A DNA stretch of 64,000 bases from Halomonas sp. GD1P12 (GTDB taxonomy: Bacteria; Pseudomonadota; Gammaproteobacteria; Pseudomonadales; Halomonadaceae): the NCBI RefSeq assembly GCF_025725645.1, contig NZ_CP107007.1:1612001-1676000 (forward strand). The letters run 5' to 3'. Of the stretch, positions 28,260 through 37,370 are shown piece after piece (the first letter of the stretch is position 1; the number at the start of each line of letters is the position of its first letter). A program made the position numbers and the translations under genes. The notes under the pieces were generated by a model. That model was not told the origin of the DNA. It ran no database searches and was given only the letters and a program-made list of their open reading frames with translations.

Positions 28260-31200
28260 ATGAGTCTCATGCGCGATGCCAAGCAGATCGACAAGCTGAC
28301 CCTTTTTGGCCATTTCTCCCTGTCGCTGGGAGAGGACGTACTGACCCATTTCAGCTACGACAAAGTCAAGGCGCTGCTGATTTATTTGTGTTTGCATCGC
28401 CAGCCCGTCAACCGCGCCGCGCTCGCCGAGCTGCTTTGGCCGGATCAGGGGCTCTCCTCCGGGCGCACCAACCTGCGCCACGCCCTTCACTGTCTGCGCC
28501 AGTCGCTTGGCGACAACGCCGACACGGTGCTCAACGTGTCGCGTCAGACCATCGCCTTCAACCTGCCGGCGCACTGGCAGGTCGATCTGCACGAGCTGCA
28601 AACGCTGCTCGAAGGCCCGGCGGATCTCGATAGGCTCGAGGCGGTGATGGCCTGTTACCAGGGCGATCTGGTCGAAGAGCTGTCGCTTGCCAACTGCAGC
28701 GAGTTTCAGCGCTGGCTGGTACAGACGCGCAACGAGTGGCGCCAGCGGGTGATCCGCTTCGCCGAACAGGTGCTCGAGACGCAAAGCGACGTGCCGGACG
28801 CGATGATCGAGGAGCTGGTCAGCAGCTTCTCGGGTTACGGTCCGTTTCACGAACGGCTGGTACGCCAGCTCGCCGAAAACAATCACATGGCCGCGGCCCA
28901 CGAGCAGTATCAAAGTTATCTGCAGCTGTTGGCGCTCTCGGGACAGCAGCCCGAACCTGGCTTTCTACAGCTGGCAAGCTACTGGTCCGACGGCCAGGTC
29001 GAGACGCAGATCGTCAGCCCCCAGGGCGCCTACTCGAGGGCGCTGGCCGCCGACAGCAAGCCGCTGCGCGAGGACGAAATCGAGCTACGTCAGCTCTCGG
29101 TCATGGCCATTCGCCTGACGCTCAAGGGCGACTGGCAGGAGCGCGGCGCCATGCGCCACTGCCTGACGCTCCAGCTCGAGCTTTTGCGCTGGCTGGAGCA
29201 GCAGTGCCATCACCTGGGCGGCTTTTGGCTTCCCGGGGCGACCGGCGGGGTAGGGCTTGCCTGCTTCGGCACCCACGGCCCGGCCCACCAGCTCGCCGAG
29301 CTGGTAGCGCTTTACGAGCACTGCCGCCAGGCGCTGCCCCAGGAGATCACGCGGCGCTGGAGTATCGAGCAGCAGGCGCCGAGTTTCGAGCTCGCCGCAG
29401 GGCTCAACAGCGGCCGGGTCGTCTATCTGCCCGAGCGCCAGCTCGCCGATCCCCTGGGTCAGGTGACCCAGCTTTCGCTGTCGCTGATGAGCGCCGCCGA
29501 AGGCAGTGAGCTGGTGATTTCGCAAGAGGCGAGCCAGCACATGCCGCCGGCGCTCGACTTGCAGCCCAGGCTTTCGTCGCGGCTGGTGGCCAGTGATGGC
29601 CGCGTGCGCCTGCGCGCTTTGGTGTTGGGGCAAAACGAAGGCGGGCGTGATGCCACGCCGCCGAGTCTCATCGGCCGCGAAACCGCGTTGAGAGCGCTGC
29701 GCGACGGCCAGGCGCGGGCGAGCATCGGGCTGCGCCAGAGCATTCTGGTGCGCGGCGGCACGGGCATGGGCAAGTCCGCGCTGATGGTCGGTTTTCGCCA
29801 GTTGGAGCTCAGTCGCGACGCGGCGGTGTGCTGGCTGCCCACCACGCGCCTTTCGGTACTGGAGCCCTACGGCGTCGCCCGCCAGCTGCTTGCCTGGCAC
29901 TGCCAAAAAGCGTGTGATCTGGAAACGCTCCACGCGCTGCAGCAAACGCTCGAGATAACGTCCCTCGACGAGGCGCGCCAGGAGCTTTTGGAGCAGGCTC
30001 TGGGCGCGCGGGAAGTCGAGGATAGTGCCCAGCTCACCCAAAACGGCGACGCCGTGGAGCTGGTCGCAAGGCTTCTACATCGGCTGATCGAGCGCGAGGC
30101 GCAAAGCCGCACGCTGCTTCTGATGATCGACGATTTGCAGTGGCTCGACGAACCCTCTTTCAAGGTGTTGACCGGGCTGCAGGCCAGGCTTCCCATCAAC
30201 ACCGCCTTCATGCTGGTGGCCAGCCACCACGGCCGCGAGCCGCTGCCGGTCAAGCTGCACTGGGACCAGCAGATATCGCTTGGCAAACTCGACGCTGGCC
30301 AGTCCGGGCGGCTTTTGACCCAGCTTGCCAAACGCTATCAGATCCACCTGAGTCCAAGGCTCAAGAATCAGATCGTCGAGCGCTGCGATGGCGTACCGCT
30401 CTATCTACAGGAGATCTGCCGGCGGCTGGACATGGATCGTCGAGAAGGTCGCAGCGTGCAGTTCAACGAGCTGCCCAAGGGCCTTTTGGGCCTTCTGACC
30501 AGCCGGGTCGACCAGCTCGAGCGCGACCGCGACATTGCTCACGTGGCGGCGGTGCTCGGCCGGCGTTTTCGCTTCGACATGCTGCTCGCCGCCAGTCAGA
30601 CCGACAAGAGCCGACTGTTGAAGGCGCTGGAGCATATGCGCCAGCTCGAAATCATCGATGCCTTCGAGCAGCCCGGCATTGAGAGCGAGTATCAGTTCAG
30701 CCATCAGCTGCTGCACGAAGCGGCGTACCTCTCCTGCCCGAAGGACGTGCGCAGCGCGCTTCATCAGCAGGTCGTCACGCTGATCGAAGAGCGCTTTCCG
30801 ATGTGGATCAGCCGTCACCCCGGCGACTTTGCCAATCACCTGCGCCGCAGTGGCCACCAAACCCGCGCCGCGCGCTACTTCGAACTCGCTGCCCGTGAGG
30901 CGCTCAAGGTCAGCGCCAACCGCACCGCGCTCAAGATGGCGGATTTCGGTCTGGGCTGTCTGGGGGAGGCGGCGGATCACCTCGAGCGTGAAGTGAGTCT
31001 TCTCACCGTCAAGGGCCAGGCTGCTTTCGCCCTTGAAGGCCACGGCTCGCCGACCGCTCACGAGTGTTTCGTCAGCGCCCGGGAGCTTTTGCGCGACGCG
31101 GGAGGCGACCCGCTCGAGGACCCGGAGGATCTCGAGCAGATCTTTCTGGTCAAGTGGGGGCTTTGGTTGAGCCGCAGCCAGCGCTATGCCCACGCCGACG

Positions 31201-32168
31201 CCTTTGCGCTGGCCGCGACGCTTTCCAATATCGCCAAGCGGCTGGAGGATCCGCGCTATGGCCGGCTCGCCGACTACGCCGGCGCTCAGTGCGAGTACTG
31301 GGCTGGACGTATCGCTCAGGCGTTCGACCACTTCAACGAGCTCGACCCGCTCAATGCGCCGATGATGATCGAGTGGCTGCCGTTCTCGGAGCACCCCCAG
31401 GTGAGCGCGGCCTGCTTTCAGGGCTGGACGCTGTGCCTTCGCGGCGATTACCAGCGTGCCGAGCGCCATATCGCCGCGGCGATTCGTCTGGCCGAGAAAA
31501 TTGGCCACCCCGGCACGCTTGCCATCGCCCTGATGTTCGCCACCGCGCTCTATCGTCAGCTCGGTCACGTTCACCTGGCGGCGCGCCACGCCGAGCGCGC
31601 CGCGGCGATGACCGCGACACCGGATCTACAGCTATGGCAAATCTCCGCTCAGGGCGTGCTTGGCTGGCAGCAGGCGCTCAGCGGTGACCCGGCGGGGCTA
31701 TCAAGGCTCAAGGAGAGCCTCGATCAGATGGCGGAGCTCAATGGGCGCGACCGCTTTCAGCGTCCGGTGCTTTGGTACGCCGACGCCTGTATCGAGCTTG
31801 GGGAGCTCTCTACCGCTGAGGAGTATCTGGATCAGTGCCTGACCATCGCCCGTGAACGCAGCAGCCTGTTTTTACCGGAGATCGCCACCCAGCTTGCCAA
31901 AGTGCGTCATCTGCAGGGTTACTCGAAAAGCGAGGTGACCGCGCTGACCGAGCTTGCCATCGACCACGCTCGCGAGCAGGGCAATCGCCACCACGAGCTC
32001 GCCGCGCTCGAGTTCTGGCTGACCCATATTGCCCCAGAGGATCGAAAGACGCGTGAGCTCTTCCGTGAAAAGCTTTCAAGCGTCAGCCACAGCGATGCGC
32101 CGGTGCTGGTGCGCTGGATCAACCTGTTGGAACGGCGCCTGCCGCAGCCCGCCGGGATGGAGGGCTAA
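28260..32168 (+). CDS. Multidomain regulator: BTAD-type wHTH, degenerate cyclase-like domain, STAND ATPase, TPR
   Basis: The 1302-residue protein starts with a winged-helix/BTAD-type region (residues about 10-245: LTLFGHFSLSL, AALAELLWPDQ, RTNLRHALHCLR), as in SARP-LAL activators. Residues about 275-455 resemble a class III nucleotide cyclase homology domain (RQLSVMAIRL, GLACFGTHGPAHQ, ELAAGLNSGRVVYLPE, GSELVISQEAS) but lack the metal-binding Asp residues, so it is probably inactive. A STAND/AAA ATPase follows: Walker A RGGTGMGKSA near 498 and Walker B LLLMIDDLQWLDE near 620. The remaining 450 residues are helical TPR-like repeats. Function is unknown; the layout suggests a signal-gated transcriptional activator. 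ATG at 28269 has a better-placed AGGA and may be the true start. Confidence 0.75.
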   Translation: MSLMRDAKQIDKLTLFGHFSLSLGEDVLTHFSYDKVKALLIYLCLHRQPVNRAALAELLWPDQGLSSGRTNLRHALHCLRQSLGDNADTVLNVSRQTIAFNLPAHWQVDLHELQTLLEGPADLDRLEAVMACYQGDLVEELSLANCSEFQRWLVQTRNEWRQRVIRFAEQVLETQSDVPDAMIEELVSSFSGYGPFHERLVRQLAENNHMAAAHEQYQSYLQLLALSGQQPEPGFLQLASYWSDGQVETQIVSPQGAYSRALAADSKPLREDEIELRQLSVMAIRLTLKGDWQERGAMRHCLTLQLELLRWLEQQCHHLGGFWLPGATGGVGLACFGTHGPAHQLAELVALYEHCRQALPQEITRRWSIEQQAPSFELAAGLNSGRVVYLPERQLADPLGQVTQLSLSLMSAAEGSELVISQEASQHMPPALDLQPRLSSRLVASDGRVRLRALVLGQNEGGRDATPPSLIGRETALRALRDGQARASIGLRQSILVRGGTGMGKSALMVGFRQLELSRDAAVCWLPTTRLSVLEPYGVARQLLAWHCQKACDLETLHALQQTLEITSLDEARQELLEQALGAREVEDSAQLTQNGDAVELVARLLHRLIEREAQSRTLLLMIDDLQWLDEPSFKVLTGLQARLPINTAFMLVASHHGREPLPVKLHWDQQISLGKLDAGQSGRLLTQLAKRYQIHLSPRLKNQIVERCDGVPLYLQEICRRLDMDRREGRSVQFNELPKGLLGLLTSRVDQLERDRDIAHVAAVLGRRFRFDMLLAASQTDKSRLLKALEHMRQLEIIDAFEQPGIESEYQFSHQLLHEAAYLSCPKDVRSALHQQVVTLIEERFPMWISRHPGDFANHLRRSGHQTRAARYFELAAREALKVSANRTALKMADFGLGCLGEAADHLEREVSLLTVKGQAAFALEGHGSPTAHECFVSARELLRDAGGDPLEDPEDLEQIFLVKWGLWLSRSQRYAHADAFALAATLSNIAKRLEDPRYGRLADYAGAQCEYWAGRIAQAFDHFNELDPLNAPMMIEWLPFSEHPQVSAACFQGWTLCLRGDYQRAERHIAAAIRLAEKIGHPGTLAIALMFATALYRQLGHVHLAARHAERAAAMTATPDLQLWQISAQGVLGWQQALSGDPAGLSRLKESLDQMAELNGRDRFQRPVLWYADACIELGELSTAEEYLDQCLTIARERSSLFLPEIATQLAKVRHLQGYSKSEVTALTELAIDHAREQGNRHHELAALEFWLTHIAPEDRKTRELFREKLSSVSHSDAPVLVRWINLLERRLPQPAGMEG

Positions 32169-32192
32169 AACGCCGGTTCCAGGTGAGTCGGT

Positions 32193-32217
32193 CGAGGCGA
32201 GTCAGGTACTCGCCTCG
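32193..32217. terminator. Convergent hairpin between the regulator and the YkgJ gene
   Basis: CGAGGCGAGT, CAGGT and ACTCGCCTCG form perfect 10-bp arms that include the end of the opposing gene. No T tract follows on either strand, so termination strength is uncertain. Confidence 0.45.
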
Positions 32218-32492
32218 AGCCAGGCGAGCGTGGCTAGCGCCTGGTCGCGGCGCTCCCCGCACACGTCGTGATCGAACACGAACCGCGCGCAAACCGCTGG
32301 CCGGCGCGGATCACCGAATAGCCGGCACAGGTTGTCGTCATCGAGCTGGACGCAGCGAACGCCGGCAGGCTTGCCGCCGGGCATCCCCGGAATGGCGGAG
32401 CTGATCGATGGCGCAATACAGCACGCCCCGCAGCCGGCGCGACAGCCGCCGTTGGGGGCGGCGGGCTTCTCTCTGGCAATCAGCGCCGCCAT
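32202..32492 (-). CDS. YkgJ family cysteine-cluster protein
   Basis: The 96-residue protein has the Cys-rich pattern of the YkgJ (UPF0153) family: GCRAGCGACC near the N terminus, then CVQLDDDNLCRLFGDPRRPAVCARF, a likely zinc or Fe-S site. Function is unknown. The ATG at 32492 has GAGGGGG upstream; an in-frame extension into queD is rejected. It ends the queC-queE-queD operon with a 2-base gap after queD, so a link to deazapurine or metal handling is possible but unproven. Confidence 0.8.
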   Translation of the reverse strand: MAALIAREKPAAPNGGCRAGCGACCIAPSISSAIPGMPGGKPAGVRCVQLDDDNLCRLFGDPRRPAVCARFVFDHDVCGERRDQALATLAWLEAST

Positions 32493-32494
32493 GC

Positions 32495-33331
32495 TCACAC
32501 CCCCTCGCTTTCGCCGGTGGCGCCCTTGTTGAAGCCCTCGAACGCATGTACCCGCGTCGGCGTGCCCGTCTCGCTTGCGATCTCTTTGGCGAGCCAGCGG
32601 GCGATGTTCTCGACGGTGGTTGGGTAGGGCAACACCGCGCAGCGCTCCACCGGCAGGGTGAGGGCGAACGCGCCTTCGCCGGCCATGTAGCGACACGTCA
32701 GCTGTGTTTCGCCTTGCGTATCGATATCGGCGCGCTCGAGCAGGTAGCGCTGGTCGAGCCAGCTTGCCCAGCGACGCTCGATCGCTGGCTGGCGCTCGCC
32801 GTGCTGATAAATTTCGAGGCGCGAGCGGTGACCGTGGGCGATACGCTGGCAGTTGCCGTCGTGACGCTTCAGCCCGTGGCTGTAGCCATAGGCCGCGCCG
32901 TCGATGACCTCGTCAAAAAACGTAAGCGTCACCCGTTCGACGTTCTCCGGGCAGGTCCGGGTCAGCGTTTGGCTGATCGAGTCGGCGAGTGCGGCGCGCT
33001 CGATGGTGGCCGCCTCGATCAACGTAAAGGCCTGGAGTGGGCCGCGCACCTCAAATGCGTAGGGCGCGGTGGCACGCACGCAAAGACCTTCGTCGCAGGC
33101 TTCGACACTCACGCCCGGCGCCTGCACCGGTACCAGTAGCGTGTGGTCGACCCCGGCGTCGAGCGTCTTCTTGATGAAGGGTTTGACGCGACCGAAATCG
33201 AACAGCATACCGTCCTCGCCAAGCTCGCCTTCCAGGGTGGCATCCACCTGCCAGCTCACGCCGGTCAGGCCGTTTTGCGGGCACCAGACCGAGACATCGA
33301 TATGACTGAGTTCTTTAACGAAAAGGGCCAT
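32495..33331 (-). CDS. queD: 6-carboxy-5,6,7,8-tetrahydropterin synthase, long form
   Basis: QueD turns 7,8-dihydroneopterin triphosphate into 6-carboxytetrahydropterin, the first committed step to queuosine. At 278 residues this is about twice the usual 120. The N-terminal half keeps the GMLFDFGRVKPFIKK and VDHTLLVP segments but has lost the zinc-binding HGH. The C-terminal half has CQRIAHGHRSRLEIY, with the catalytic Cys and zinc His, and TTVENIARWLAKEI. Together they look like two T-fold units whose active-site parts are complementary. Its start overlaps the queE stop by one base. Confidence 0.82.
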   Translation of the reverse strand: MALFVKELSHIDVSVWCPQNGLTGVSWQVDATLEGELGEDGMLFDFGRVKPFIKKTLDAGVDHTLLVPVQAPGVSVEACDEGLCVRATAPYAFEVRGPLQAFTLIEAATIERAALADSISQTLTRTCPENVERVTLTFFDEVIDGAAYGYSHGLKRHDGNCQRIAHGHRSRLEIYQHGERQPAIERRWASWLDQRYLLERADIDTQGETQLTCRYMAGEGAFALTLPVERCAVLPYPTTVENIARWLAKEIASETGTPTRVHAFEGFNKGATGESEGV

Positions 33332-33975
33332 TAGGCGAATCCTGCGATCTTGTGCGTCTGAAGCGACAGCCGCCAGCGTGGATGGGCCATGCAGTAGGCG
33401 GTGGTGGCACGGACACGGGCCTGGTTGTCCGCGGGCGTGCCCTGGTCCATCGGCTGAAGGAAGAAGTGGGTAAAGTCGAGCGCCTCGAAGCGTTTTGGGG
33501 TGGCCTCAGGCTGCGGGTAGACGAGCTTCAACTCGTCGCCGGCCAGTACCTTGAGCGTCGTGGCTCCCTTGGGGCTGACGCAGAGCCAGTCGATGCCCGG
33601 GGGCACGCTGACGGTGCCGTTGGTTTCCACTCCGATCTCGAAGCCTTCCGCCTTGATGGCCTCGATCAGTGCGGTGTCGAGCTGCAAAAGCGGCTCGCCG
33701 CCGGTAAACACCACGTAGGGCACGGCGCCGCTGGCGGCCTCGGGCCATAGCGCCTTGAGATGCTCGGCCAGTGCTGCGGCATCATGAAAACGCCCGCCGC
33801 CTTCACCGTCCACGCCGATGAAGTCGGTATCACAGAAGGTGCACGCGGCGGTCTCGCGGTCCACCTCGCGACCGGACCACAGATTGCAGCCAGTAAAACG
33901 ACAAAATACGCTGGCCCGCCCCGCCTGGGCACCTTCGCCCTGCAGGGTGTAGAACGCTTCCTTAACGTGATACAT
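33331..33975 (-). CDS. queE: 7-carboxy-7-deazaguanine synthase
   Basis: QueE is a radical-SAM enzyme converting 6-carboxytetrahydropterin to 7-carboxy-7-deazaguanine. The 214-residue protein has [21 protein letters not shown] at the N terminus, an unusual cluster spacing in which the Cys pair is CTFC after an inserted stretch (typical of this family), and [12 protein letters not shown] and GVETNGT. The ATG at 33975 has GGAGG upstream. It overlaps queC by 14 bases. Confidence 0.93.
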   Translation of the reverse strand: MYHVKEAFYTLQGEGAQAGRASVFCRFTGCNLWSGREVDRETAACTFCDTDFIGVDGEGGGRFHDAAALAEHLKALWPEAASGAVPYVVFTGGEPLLQLDTALIEAIKAEGFEIGVETNGTVSVPPGIDWLCVSPKGATTLKVLAGDELKLVYPQPEATPKRFEALDFTHFFLQPMDQGTPADNQARVRATTAYCMAHPRWRLSLQTHKIAGFA

Positions 33976-34678
33976 CGCTCGCCTCCGAATCATTGGTCGA
34001 GGCGTACTCGAGCGGGTCGGTCACCCCGTTTTCGGCAAAGGCGGCCAGGCGCTCGCGGCAGCTGCCGCAGCGCCCGCAGGCGAGTTCGCGGCCCTCGTAG
34101 CAGGTCCAGGTGTCGCGGTAGTCGAGCCCCATGGCCAGGCCCTCGCGCAGAATCTCGGCCTTGGTGGCGGCAAGATAGGGCGCGTGCACCTCGATGGGTT
34201 CGAAGTTGGCGATCGCGGCGGCGTGGCGCATCGCCTCGACAAACGCCGGGCGACAGTCCGGGTAGAGCACGTGATCGCCGCCGTGGGCGCCGTAGTCGAC
34301 GCGCCCGGCGCCGATGTTCACCGCCTTGGCGATGGCCAGCGACAATAGGATCATGTTGCGATTGGGCACCACCGTCGCCTGCAAATTCTCTTCGGCGTAG
34401 TCGGCATCGGGCATGGCTGCGGCGTCGTTGGTCAGCGCGGAGTTGTCGATCAGCCCGTGAATGGCGCGAATGTCCACCACCTGATGAGGAATCTCGAGCG
34501 TTTCACACACCTTTTTGGCGGTGTCGAGCTCGCGGCGGTGGCGCTGGCCGTAGTCGAAGGAGAGCGCGTGTACGCCAAGACCTTCTTTCAAGGCGCGATG
34601 AAGAACGGTAAAGGAGTCCATGCCGCCGGAGTAGATCACCACGGTGGCGGGGGAGTGTGTACAGGAAGGGGATGACAT
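33962..34678 (-). CDS. queC: 7-cyano-7-deazaguanine synthase
   Basis: QueC converts 7-carboxy-7-deazaguanine to preQ0 with ATP and ammonia. The 238-residue product has the PP-loop [15 protein letters not shown], the [12 protein letters not shown] segment and the zinc site [18 protein letters not shown]. It is the first gene of the queC-queE-queD-ykgJ operon. No preQ1 riboswitch consensus is visible upstream. Confidence 0.94.
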   Translation of the reverse strand: MSSPSCTHSPATVVIYSGGMDSFTVLHRALKEGLGVHALSFDYGQRHRRELDTAKKVCETLEIPHQVVDIRAIHGLIDNSALTNDAAAMPDADYAEENLQATVVPNRNMILLSLAIAKAVNIGAGRVDYGAHGGDHVLYPDCRPAFVEAMRHAAAIANFEPIEVHAPYLAATKAEILREGLAMGLDYRDTWTCYEGRELACGRCGSCRERLAAFAENGVTDPLEYASTNDSEASDVSR

Positions 34679-34877
34679 GCTAATACTCGCTGGCCGGAGA
34701 ATTTATTGAGCCTTGACGGCAAGAGTCCGGGGTCCGGTCCGGAACGCAGCGCAGTTTACGCACTCACGGCGCGCTTGGCTAGCGCCCACGCCCGGGCTAC
34801 CCTACGCCAGAGCGTTGGCACGTTCGCACCTTGAGCGCGGCGCCCCGCACGTTCATTCAGCTTTTCGAGACGCACTC

Positions 34878-35294
34878 ATGGCGACCATAGAACATAGCGA
34901 AATCGTCCACGCTCCGCCCGAACAGGTATTCGAACTGCTCCGGCGCGTCGAGGATTTCGCCGACTACTCCGATATGATCCACTCGATCGACACGCTTGGG
35001 GACAACCGCTACCGCTGGCACGTTCGCGCCCTCGGCATGGACTGGGCCTTCGATGTCGAGGTCACCGAGATAGACGCCCCCCACACGCTTGCCTGGGAGT
35101 CGCTTGATGGGGTGAAAAACCAGGGGCGCTACCGGCTAGAGCCGGTCGGGGAGGGCACGCGCGTCTCGCTCACCCTGACCTATGACATTCGCAACCGTTT
35201 GATGGAAAAAGCCGTCAACAAGGCCGCCAAACCCATGGTCGGCAAGGTGAGCCGGCAGATCCTCGACCGGGTCGAAGCAAGGCTCAATGGCTAG
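34878..35294 (+). CDS. SRPBCC-fold protein (polyketide cyclase/dehydrase-like)
   Basis: The 138-residue protein has the START-like pattern IVHAPPEQVFELLRRVEDF then LAWESLDGVKNQGRYRLEPV and GTRVSLTLTYDI. Such proteins bind hydrophobic ligands; no catalytic residue or specific function can be assigned. The ATG at 34878 gives a clean domain start. It overlaps the VTT membrane protein by 8 bases. The spacer to queC (34679-34877) shows no gene. Confidence 0.7.
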   Translation: MATIEHSEIVHAPPEQVFELLRRVEDFADYSDMIHSIDTLGDNRYRWHVRALGMDWAFDVEVTEIDAPHTLAWESLDGVKNQGRYRLEPVGEGTRVSLTLTYDIRNRLMEKAVNKAAKPMVGKVSRQILDRVEARLNG

Positions 35295-35955
35295 ACACGG
35301 GTATTTCTGCTGGCGCTGGGTGGCGCTGTTCGCCCTGCTGGCAATGCTTGGTTACGTCTGGCTCTGGTACTCGCCGAATTTGTCGGCTCTCAAGCGTTGG
35401 GCCGCCGACACGTCCCATCACCCGGCCATCATCGCAAGCGTCATGCTGATCATGGCGGCCACACTTGCCATCGGGCTTCCCGGCAGTATCGGGCTTTGGC
35501 TGATCGCGCCGTTCTATCCGCCGCTGGCCGCGACCCTGATGCTCACCTTGAGCAGCGTCGCCGGCGCCTGGGTCGCTTACCTTCTGGCTGCGCGGTTTCG
35601 CGCGCGGATAACCCCCAGCGGGCTTACTGCGCGCGTGATGCAAACGCTCGAGCGGCGAAGCGATATGCTGACGCAGTGCGCGCTCAGGATTTTACCGGGT
35701 TTTCCCCATTCGGTGATCAACTACGCCGCCGGGCTTGGCGGGCTCGCACTCAAACCCTATCTCGCCGCGGCGGCGCTGGGGCTTTCGATCAAGTGGGGGG
35801 TGTACAGTAGCGCGATTTATAAGACGCTCGAAGCGATCGAGCAGGAGAACGCGCTGCAGTTCGACATGCTGTTGCCGCTTCTGGCGCTGACGCTGTTGTT
35901 ACTGGCCGGGGCGTGGTATCGGCGCCGCGTGGACGCGGCGCGCGAAAGGCACTAA
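35287..35955 (+). CDS. TVP38/TMEM64 (VTT domain) membrane protein
   Basis: The 222-residue protein has about six hydrophobic segments and the VTT signature RILPGFPHSVINYAAGLGG. Family members (DedA and YdjX-like) are lipid or ion-associated membrane proteins of uncertain role. Starts inside the end of the SRPBCC gene, so the two are probably translated together. Confidence 0.8.
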   Translation: MARHGYFCWRWVALFALLAMLGYVWLWYSPNLSALKRWAADTSHHPAIIASVMLIMAATLAIGLPGSIGLWLIAPFYPPLAATLMLTLSSVAGAWVAYLLAARFRARITPSGLTARVMQTLERRSDMLTQCALRILPGFPHSVINYAAGLGGLALKPYLAAAALGLSIKWGVYSSAIYKTLEAIEQENALQFDMLLPLLALTLLLLAGAWYRRRVDAARERH

Positions 35956-35970
35956 AAAAAGGGGGGAATG

Positions 35971-36213
35971 TCAGTGCGGCTGGTGCATGGCGGCGTCAAG
36001 ATGGCCCACGACCTCGGCCCAGTCCGCATCGTCGGCAATCGCTTCGCGCAAAAACGCCGCCTGAGCGTCGTTCCAGCAGCTTGCTTCAGCAATCGGCGTG
36101 GACGCCGGAAGCGGCCCCTGTTTCTCGATGAACGCTTCGATGGAGGCCTTGTCCGAGGCAAGCCCCAGCTGCTCGAAGAGATCGCTGAATTCGTGTACGG
36201 GTTGATCCATCAT
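35971..36213 (-). CDS. DUF2789 family protein
   Basis: An 80-residue acidic protein with FSDLFEQLGLASDKASIEAF and FLREAIADDADWAEVVGHLD, the pattern of DUF2789 in Pseudomonas and Halomonas relatives. Function unknown. A GGAAAGGAAG stretch precedes the start; ATG at 36210 is one codon later and equally possible. Confidence 0.75.
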   Translation of the reverse strand: MMDQPVHEFSDLFEQLGLASDKASIEAFIEKQGPLPASTPIAEASCWNDAQAAFLREAIADDADWAEVVGHLDAAMHQPH

Positions 36214-36293
36214 TTTCTTCCTTTCCTTGGGTTGTCATCGACAAGGCTGAGCCTTGCCTTAAAAAAATAGTCCGAATATCGCACGGCGCCAGC

Positions 36294-37370
36294 TTAGCCC
36301 TGGCGCTCGCCTACCAGCGGCGTCAAAAAGCGCTGGCGGCGGTCCGCTTCACCGATCGGTTGCGCCAACAGATGAACGAGTTTGGTGAGGGCGGCCTCTG
36401 GCGTCATGTCCGCCCCTGATAGCACGCCGGCATCGAAAAGCCCCGCGCCCGCGGCGTAGGTGCTGAAACGAACGCTCCCCTGAGGGCAGGTGCTCACCGC
36501 GGCGAGCAGTTTGCCCTCGCCGCAGGCCCTGGCCAGCACGGCTAGAAGCGCCGGATCGCCGGGCAGATTGCCCGCTCCCCAAAGCTGGAGCAGCGCGCCT
36601 TTCACGCGCGCATCTCCCAAAAGCGCTTCCAGCTGCCAGGCGCTGATGCCGGGCCAGAGCGCAATGCGGGCCACTTCGCCCTGGGCAAGCGGCGCGTAGC
36701 TTGCAAGCTCGAAACGGGGCGCGCCGCGCTGGCTCGCGCCAAGCCCTCGGCTTGGGTACTCGATGACATCCTCGCCTACGCGCTCGCCCAAAAGCGGGTA
36801 GTTGGGACTTTCAAACGCGTGGGGGGCTTCGCTGTGCTGTTTGACGCTTCGTGCGCCGCGCAGAAGCTTTCCAGCGAAGTAGACCCCCACCTCCTTGAGC
36901 GTGGGGCTTGCGGCGTAGCGCAGCGCGCCATGGATGTTAGCGAGGGCGTCGCTGTTGGGTGCTTCCAGCGGCTGCATGGCGCCAGTCACGATCACCGGCC
37001 GGTCGAGTCCCTGGAGCTGGTAGGCAAGGCTCGAGGCGGTGAAGCTCAGCGTATCGGTGCCGTGAAGAACCACGAACCCCCGATAGTCGACAAAGCGCTC
37101 GGCGATCAGCGCGCCGATGCGCTGCCAGGTGAGCGGGGTGGCCGCGCTGGAGTCGATCAGCGGCTCGAGACTTTCGACGTCGAACGCCGGAAGCCTGCTC
37201 TGCTCATCGATCGAGAGCGTTTCCAGCGCGCGTGCAAGGCGCGTATCGAAGCCGCTACCGGGCGCCAGGCCAGAGGCACTGGCGTGCATGCCGATCGTAC
37301 CGCCGGTGTAGATTACGAGCACGCGCTCGCCGCGGCGGGCGTCGTCGAGAAGCCTGGGAGCCTTGTTCAT
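36294..37370 (-). CDS. ansA: L-asparaginase (type I)
   Basis: The 358-residue enzyme hydrolyses asparagine to aspartate and ammonia. Catalytic Thr segments YTGGTIGMH and VLHGTDTLSFTASSL are both present. No signal peptide is evident, so a cytoplasmic AnsA-type enzyme is likely. It starts with ATG inside the stop of the MFS gene (4-base overlap), indicating one operon. Confidence 0.9.
   Translation of the reverse strand: MNKAPRLLDDARRGERVLVIYTGGTIGMHASASGLAPGSGFDTRLARALETLSIDEQSRLPAFDVESLEPLIDSSAATPLTWQRIGALIAERFVDYRGFVVLHGTDTLSFTASSLAYQLQGLDRPVIVTGAMQPLEAPNSDALANIHGALRYAASPTLKEVGVYFAGKLLRGARSVKQHSEAPHAFESPNYPLLGERVGEDVIEYPSRGLGASQRGAPRFELASYAPLAQGEVARIALWPGISAWQLEALLGDARVKGALLQLWGAGNLPGDPALLAVLARACGEGKLLAAVSTCPQGSVRFSTYAAGAGLFDAGVLSGADMTPEAALTKLVHLLAQPIGEADRRQRFLTPLVGERQG

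Noticed and set aside
34679..34877. PreQ1 riboswitch before queC
   Set aside because: No preQ1-I loop or A-rich tail in the minus-strand leader.
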